Of a stretch of 8,583 nt of DNA, positions 5,475-8,583 are shown piece by piece. Origin of the DNA: Sphingomonadaceae bacterium (GTDB lineage Bacteria > Pseudomonadota > Alphaproteobacteria > Sphingomonadales > Sphingomonadaceae); the NCBI GenBank assembly GCA_020446665.1, contig JAGREF010000068.1, positions 1 through 8,583 of the forward strand. The letters are read 5' to 3'. The position numbers and the translations under genes are program-made. Within the stretch, counting starts at the first letter, position 1. Every line of letters starts with the position of its first letter. The notes beneath the pieces were generated by a model, which saw only the letters and a program-made list of their open reading frames with translations, searched no databases and was not told the origin of the DNA.

Positions 5475-6605
5475 TTACCCTTCAAGCCATTCCAGCAGCG
5501 CAGCCATGCAATCGCGGCCCAGCAGCTTGCAGCGTTCCGGGCTCCAGCCCTGTTCCGGGTCCGGCACATCCACCGTGTCCTTATAGGGCATTTCCAGCGT
5601 CATGGAGGTGCAGCCGAACCGCTCCGCCAGCTGGTTGGTGCTCATGGACAGGTTTGCCTTGCCTTCTGGCGCCACCGGATAGCCGAGCCTGGTCTGGAAA
5701 TCGGGTGTTCGCCGGTCGAGGATCGCCTTGTAACGATCAAAGCCTGCCTGCAATTCGGGTGTCCAACTGGGGATGCCTTCATAGCCTGCCAGAAACACTG
5801 CCGGGATTGCTTCATCGCCATGCACATCCATGGCAAAATCCACGCTGGTTTCGTCCATCGCATTACGGATGGCGAGCACTTCCGGGCTGCGTTCCGGCGT
5901 TGGATTGGCCCATTCGCGGTTGAGATTTACCCCGGCATAGTTGGTCCGCAAATGGCCGCGGCACGAACCGTCCGGATTGCAATTGGGCACGATGTGGAAC
6001 GTGCAGGCTTCGCGCAATTTGCGCGCGACCGGATCAGCGGGGTCGGTCAGGCATTCCAGCACCCCTTCCATCCACCATTCTGCCTGCGTTTCGCCCGGAT
6101 GCTGGCGGGCATAGAGCCATACAGTCTTGTCGCCATCGCCCAGTTGCAGGCAATCAATCGGCTGGCCTTCCAGACTATAGCCCAGCGTGCGATGCGATAC
6201 GCCCTCTGCACTGGCAGATTCGGCAACCAGATCGTGATGCCGCTCGATCGAATAGGGCGCGAAATAGGCGAACCAGGCGATATCGCTGGCAGGGGTGTAG
6301 CGGATGGTCAGCGTGCCATCGTCTTCTGCAGGATCGAAAGTGGAAGGAGCACGGCCCCAGAAATCGCGATCTTCCGAAACGCAGGCGTCATAGTTGGGCC
6401 AGCCGCCGGGGTAGGCGCTGGTATTGAGCCCGGTGATTTTCAGCTCCAGATCGCGCCCCATCGCGCCGGCAACGCGGAAATGGAACCATTGTGCAAACTC
6501 GCTTTCGCGATCCTTGCGAATAGCAAGCTTGGCGCTGGCCCCTGCGATCGACAGCACAGTGATATTGCCGCTGTCGAAGGCGGCATTGATGAAAATATCA
6601 GACAC
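5475..6605 (-). CDS. M14 family zinc carboxypeptidase, cytosolic carboxypeptidase (CCP)-like
   Basis: This 376-residue metallopeptidase removes C-terminal residues and belongs to the CCP-like branch of M14. An N-terminal beta-sandwich domain typical of that branch spans about residues 1-125, with WFHFRV (40-45), [19 protein letters not shown] (65-83) and [12 protein letters not shown] (112-123). The catalytic domain follows. H169-P-G-E172 and His262 (in DVHGDE) bind zinc, NCNPDG (208-213) and [13 protein letters not shown] (220-232) are substrate-site motifs, and Glu338 in TLEMPYKD is the general base. All catalytic residues are intact. With no signal peptide it should be cytoplasmic. Eukaryotic relatives trim glutamates from tubulin; the bacterial substrate is unknown. 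The start is a GTG at 6605, 3 bases after the lipoprotein gene's TAA, with no ATG start until residue 49, inside the conserved domain. Translation is probably coupled to the upstream gene. Confidence 0.93.
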   Translation of the reverse strand: MSDIFINAAFDSGNITVLSIAGASAKLAIRKDRESEFAQWFHFRVAGAMGRDLELKITGLNTSAYPGGWPNYDACVSEDRDFWGRAPSTFDPAEDDGTLTIRYTPASDIAWFAYFAPYSIERHHDLVAESASAEGVSHRTLGYSLEGQPIDCLQLGDGDKTVWLYARQHPGETQAEWWMEGVLECLTDPADPVARKLREACTFHIVPNCNPDGSCRGHLRTNYAGVNLNREWANPTPERSPEVLAIRNAMDETSVDFAMDVHGDEAIPAVFLAGYEGIPSWTPELQAGFDRYKAILDRRTPDFQTRLGYPVAPEGKANLSMSTNQLAERFGCTSMTLEMPYKDTVDVPDPEQGWSPERCKLLGRDCMAALLEWLEG

Positions 6606-6608
6606 GGA

Positions 6609-7211
6609 TTATTCGACTCCTACGGCGATAGTCTCGCCATTATTTCCCGGAAATTCGCGGAACAGCGCGTGGGCAACAGTGGCGGCATTGGCATCGGTTG
6701 CCGCCAGCGGGGATTTTACGCCAACTGCAAATTCCGCGCGCCCTTCCCAGATCGTCTGGTTGGTGGCGGCTTCGCGGATCATCACGCCAATATTGGTGCC
6801 AACTTTTTCCTTCGGTCCGCCGCCCAGATTGATCCCGATTCCCACGCCCAGCCCTGAGCCATAGGAGCCGGTTGATCCGCCAACACCCACGCTTACAGGG
6901 CCGCGCTTCTCAACCGGCGCATCGGCGAAGCGTTCCACCCGTACCTGCGCGATCTGGCTAGCGGTGCTGCGCGGTGCCTCGACATAGCCGAGGGAGACCA
7001 GCTCACGCGCGACCGCCGCCTTGTAAGGCGCGGTTTCCAGCGAATCGCTGTCTATACCGGGTGCAGTCTCGACGAAGATAGTGCCGCGGCCCAATTGCGC
7101 ACTTGCCTCGGGCGCGACAAATCGTGTCACTTCCACCGGGCCGGGCGCGGTCGCACAGCCTGCAAGGGCAAGGCCGCCAATCAGGGCAAGGAAAGCAGGA
7201 CGCGTGATCAT
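6609..7211 (-). CDS. DUF4136-type lipoprotein
   Basis: This 200-residue protein is a predicted outer-membrane lipoprotein. A short signal peptide ends in the lipobox L16-A-G-C19, and the residue after Cys19 is Ala, which does not favour inner-membrane retention. The body resembles DUF4136 proteins: paired beta-alpha segments around YKAAVARELVSLGYVEA (63-79) and IAQVRVERF (87-95), a glycine-rich segment (104-132) of the type SVGVGGSTGSYGSG, a strand with TIWEGRAEF (153-161), and a C-terminal LFREFPGNNGET typical of the family. Its function is unknown. The ATG at 7211 is preceded by GGAGA at a suitable distance. The gene leads the minus-strand group and is followed after 3 bases by the M14 peptidase gene. 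Upstream it shares a divergent region with galE, containing a promoter-like sequence and a dyad. Confidence 0.83.
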   Translation of the reverse strand: MITRPAFLALIGGLALAGCATAPGPVEVTRFVAPEASAQLGRGTIFVETAPGIDSDSLETAPYKAAVARELVSLGYVEAPRSTASQIAQVRVERFADAPVEKRGPVSVGVGGSTGSYGSGLGVGIGINLGGGPKEKVGTNIGVMIREAATNQTIWEGRAEFAVGVKSPLAATDANAATVAHALFREFPGNNGETIAVGVE

Positions 7212-7282
7212 CGGGATTCTCCAGCTGGCTAGCCCGTCTTGTTAGTCGAGCCGGATGAACGGTTCCAGTATTGCGGTTGCAT

Positions 7283-7311
7283 ATGAAACTATAGGTTGAA
7301 GGAAATGTAAA
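7283..7311 (-). promoter_or_regulatory. Candidate promoter of the lipoprotein-M14 unit
   Basis: On the minus strand TTTACA (7311-7306), five of six matches to TTGACA, is followed by a 17-base spacer and TTTCAT (7288-7283), four of six matches to TATAAT. This would start transcription near 7276, about 65 bases before the ATG at 7211. It is the best sigma70-like pair in this gap, but sphingomonad promoters are poorly conserved, so confidence is modest. Confidence 0.4.
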
Positions 7312-7319
7312 TTACCTTC
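7298..7319. repeat. 22-bp imperfect dyad in galE/lipoprotein divergent region
   Basis: Half-sites GAAGG-a-AAT (7298-7306) and ATT-a-CCTTC (7311-7319) are symmetric about 7308/7309, with 9 of 11 base pairs matching. The dyad covers the candidate -35 element of the minus-strand promoter and lies 45-66 bases upstream of the galE start. This geometry fits an operator for a dimeric regulator acting on one or both genes. The symmetry is seen directly; the regulator is unknown. Confidence 0.45.
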
Positions 7320-7363
7320 GGCTCGTTAACCATTGTGTCGCGCAACCATGCTAGCGGGGCGGC

Positions 7364-8374
7364 ATGAGCACAATCGAAAAATGTCCCGTTCTGGTGACCG
7401 GCGGTGCCGGTTATATTGGCTCCCACGCTGTTCTGGCCCTGCGCGATGCAGGCTGGAAAGTTGCTGTGATCGACAATCTCAGCACCGGCTTCCGCTTTGC
7501 CGTACCTGATGATGTCGACCTCTACGAAGGCGATATCGAAGATGGCGAGCTGCTGGCGCGCATTTTCGCGGAGCAGGGCATCGGCGCGATCATGCATTTT
7601 GCCGGATCGATCATCGTGCCCGAATCGGTCGAGAATCCGCTCAAATATTACCACAACAACACGGTGAAGAGCCGCGCCCTGATCGAAGCAGCGGTGACGG
7701 GCGGGGTGAAGCATTTCATCTTCAGTTCTACAGCGGCGACCTATGGCATGCCCGAAGTCTCGCCGGTGACGGAAGACACGCCGAAAAGGCCGATCAATCC
7801 CTATGGCTGGTCCAAGCTGATGACGGAGCAGATGCTGGGGGACACGGCCTTTGCGCATGATCTCAATTTCTGTGCGCTGCGCTATTTCAACGTGGCAGGT
7901 GCCGATCCGCAGGCGCGCACGGGCCAGTCAACGGCTGGCGCCACCCATCTGATCAAGGTCGCCTGCGAAGCGGCGCTGGGCAAGCGGGATGGCGTTTCCG
8001 TGTTCGGCACCGATTATGACACGCATGATGGCACCGGGGTTCGCGACTATATCCATGTCAGCGATCTGGCCGCCGCTCATGTGCTGGCGCTGGAGGCGCT
8101 GATTGACCAGCCCGAACGTTCGCTGACGATGAATTGCGGCTATGGGCGCGGCTTCTCCGTGCTGGAAGTTCTGGATGCGGTGGATCGGGTGACCAACGCC
8201 ACGATCACGCGCCGGATGGAACCGCGCCGGGCCGGCGATCCTGATTCGCTGATCTCCGATCCCTCCCGCATTCGCGCCACCTTGCCGTGGCAGCCGCAGC
8301 ATGCCGATCTCGACACGATCATCACCCATGCACTGCAATGGGAGCGGCGACTGGGTGAAATTCGCGGCGAATAG
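7364..8374 (+). CDS. galE: UDP-glucose 4-epimerase
   Basis: This 336-residue enzyme interconverts UDP-glucose and UDP-galactose (NAD-dependent, cytosolic), feeding galactose metabolism and surface polysaccharide synthesis. It is an extended short-chain dehydrogenase/reductase. Visible motifs are the Rossmann GGAGYIGSH (13-21), D37-N-L-S-T-G, GDIED (56-60), HFAG (78-81), FSSTAATYG (120-128), and the catalytic Y147-G-W-S-K151. LRYFNVAGA and the VRDYIHVSDLA segment belong to the substrate domain. Length is normal for the family (E. coli about 338). The Ser/Thr partner of the catalytic Tyr is Thr123. The start ATG has only GGGG nearby as a possible ribosome binding site. No other sugar-nucleotide genes lie in the window, and galE diverges from the lipoprotein gene. 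Related 4-epimerases acting on other UDP sugars are hard to exclude from sequence alone, but GalE is the best call. Confidence 0.92.
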   Translation: MSTIEKCPVLVTGGAGYIGSHAVLALRDAGWKVAVIDNLSTGFRFAVPDDVDLYEGDIEDGELLARIFAEQGIGAIMHFAGSIIVPESVENPLKYYHNNTVKSRALIEAAVTGGVKHFIFSSTAATYGMPEVSPVTEDTPKRPINPYGWSKLMTEQMLGDTAFAHDLNFCALRYFNVAGADPQARTGQSTAGATHLIKVACEAALGKRDGVSVFGTDYDTHDGTGVRDYIHVSDLAAAHVLALEALIDQPERSLTMNCGYGRGFSVLEVLDAVDRVTNATITRRMEPRRAGDPDSLISDPSRIRATLPWQPQHADLDTIITHALQWERRLGEIRGE

Positions 8375-8396
8375 GCCGGAACAGGCAGAGACAGCC

Positions 8397-8425
8397 TTGA
8401 CTTGGAGCGGGATGCCCCGTAACCG
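8397..8425 (+). promoter_or_regulatory. Probable promoter for rpmJ
   Basis: TTGACT (8397-8402), a 17-base spacer and TAACCG (8420-8425) form a promoter-like pair ending about 54 bases before the L36 start. The -35 is near-consensus; the -10 is GC-rich, as often seen in sphingomonads. The spacer contains CGGG-ATGC-CCCG (8408-8419). It suggests that rpmJ is transcribed separately from galE. Confidence 0.5.
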
Positions 8426-8479
8426 CGCGGCCTGATTTCGGGCGAGGTCACCTTCCCGCCCACAGATTCGAGAAGAGCC

Positions 8480-8583
8480 ATGAAAATTCGCAACAGCCTC
8501 AAGTCGCTGAAGAACCGCCATCGTGATTGCCGCGTGATTCGCCGTCGCGGTCGCACCTATGTGATCAACAAGACCAACCGCCG
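8480..8583 (+). CDS. rpmJ: 50S ribosomal protein L36, 3'-truncated by window edge
   Basis: The visible 34 residues start [16 protein letters not shown] and continue [23 protein letters not shown], matching the small basic large-subunit protein L36, which binds 23S rRNA. The full protein of this type is about 41 residues, so only the last few codons are missing. It belongs to the form without the C-x2-C...C-x4-H zinc ribbon: only Cys17 remains and Asn30 replaces a later zinc ligand, so it should not need zinc. The start ATG is preceded by GAGAAGAG (8470-8477), close to the codon. It lies 105 bases after galE and has its own promoter-like sequence. Identification is secure despite truncation. 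Confidence 0.95.
   Translation, partial: MKIRNSLKSLKNRHRDCRVIRRRGRTYVINKTNR

Noticed and set aside
5820..6857. Open frame of 345 codons on the plus strand opposite the M14 peptidase and lipoprotein genes
   Set aside because: It spans two real minus-strand genes with intact motifs, and its translation shows no family features.
7347..7366. CATGC/GCATG pairing across the galE start codon
   Set aside because: Only 5 bp with a 10-base loop, and the transcription start may lie within it; too weak to claim control.
8441..8460. GGCG-AGG/CCT...CGCC hairpin in the L36 leader as a ribosomal-protein feedback site
   Set aside because: The stem is interrupted by a 3-base bulge and has a 3-base loop; L36 is not known to me as an autoregulator.

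Overview
The window is GC-rich and densely coded. It looks like chromosomal DNA of an alphaproteobacterium, most likely a sphingomonad (Sphingomonadales, perhaps Erythrobacteraceae). This rests on recognised families: the UPF0262 protein is largely alphaproteobacterial, the L36 is the 41-residue type lacking the zinc motif, and the DUF4197 and DUF4136 proteins and the six-helix membrane protein resemble sphingomonad members. The species assignment is inference. Nothing points to a mobile element, prophage, CRISPR array or RNA gene, and no stretch without a gene exceeds about 155 bases.

Layout: positions 1-1240 (minus) hold dnaB, missing its C-terminal end. A 127-base divergent region follows. 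Next come three tightly packed plus-strand genes: a UPF0262 protein, a membrane-anchored GH25 lysozyme-like protein with altered catalytic residues, and cytidine deaminase (cdd). cdd meets the DUF4197 gene head-on, the two sharing a CTAG that provides both stop codons. From 7211 down to 2995 the minus strand carries, in order of transcription, a DUF4136-type lipoprotein, a cytosolic-carboxypeptidase-like M14 peptidase, an endonuclease/exonuclease/phosphatase-fold protein, a six-helix membrane protein and the DUF4197 protein. The first two are translationally coupled. A terminator-like hairpin separates the fourth from the fifth. On the plus strand, galE diverges from the lipoprotein gene, and the window ends inside the gene for ribosomal protein L36 (rpmJ), which has its own promoter-like sequence.

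Most of this is housekeeping: replication, pyrimidine salvage, UDP-galactose supply and the ribosome, interleaved with poorly characterised envelope proteins. I do not see a complete new defence or biosynthetic system. The best leads are non-coding and sequence-level: an 11-bp hairpin that buries the ribosome binding site of the DUF4197 gene, a 22-bp imperfect dyad over the divergent galE/lipoprotein promoter region, repeats plus a DnaA-box-like site between dnaB and the UPF0262 gene, and the degenerate active site of the GH25-like protein.
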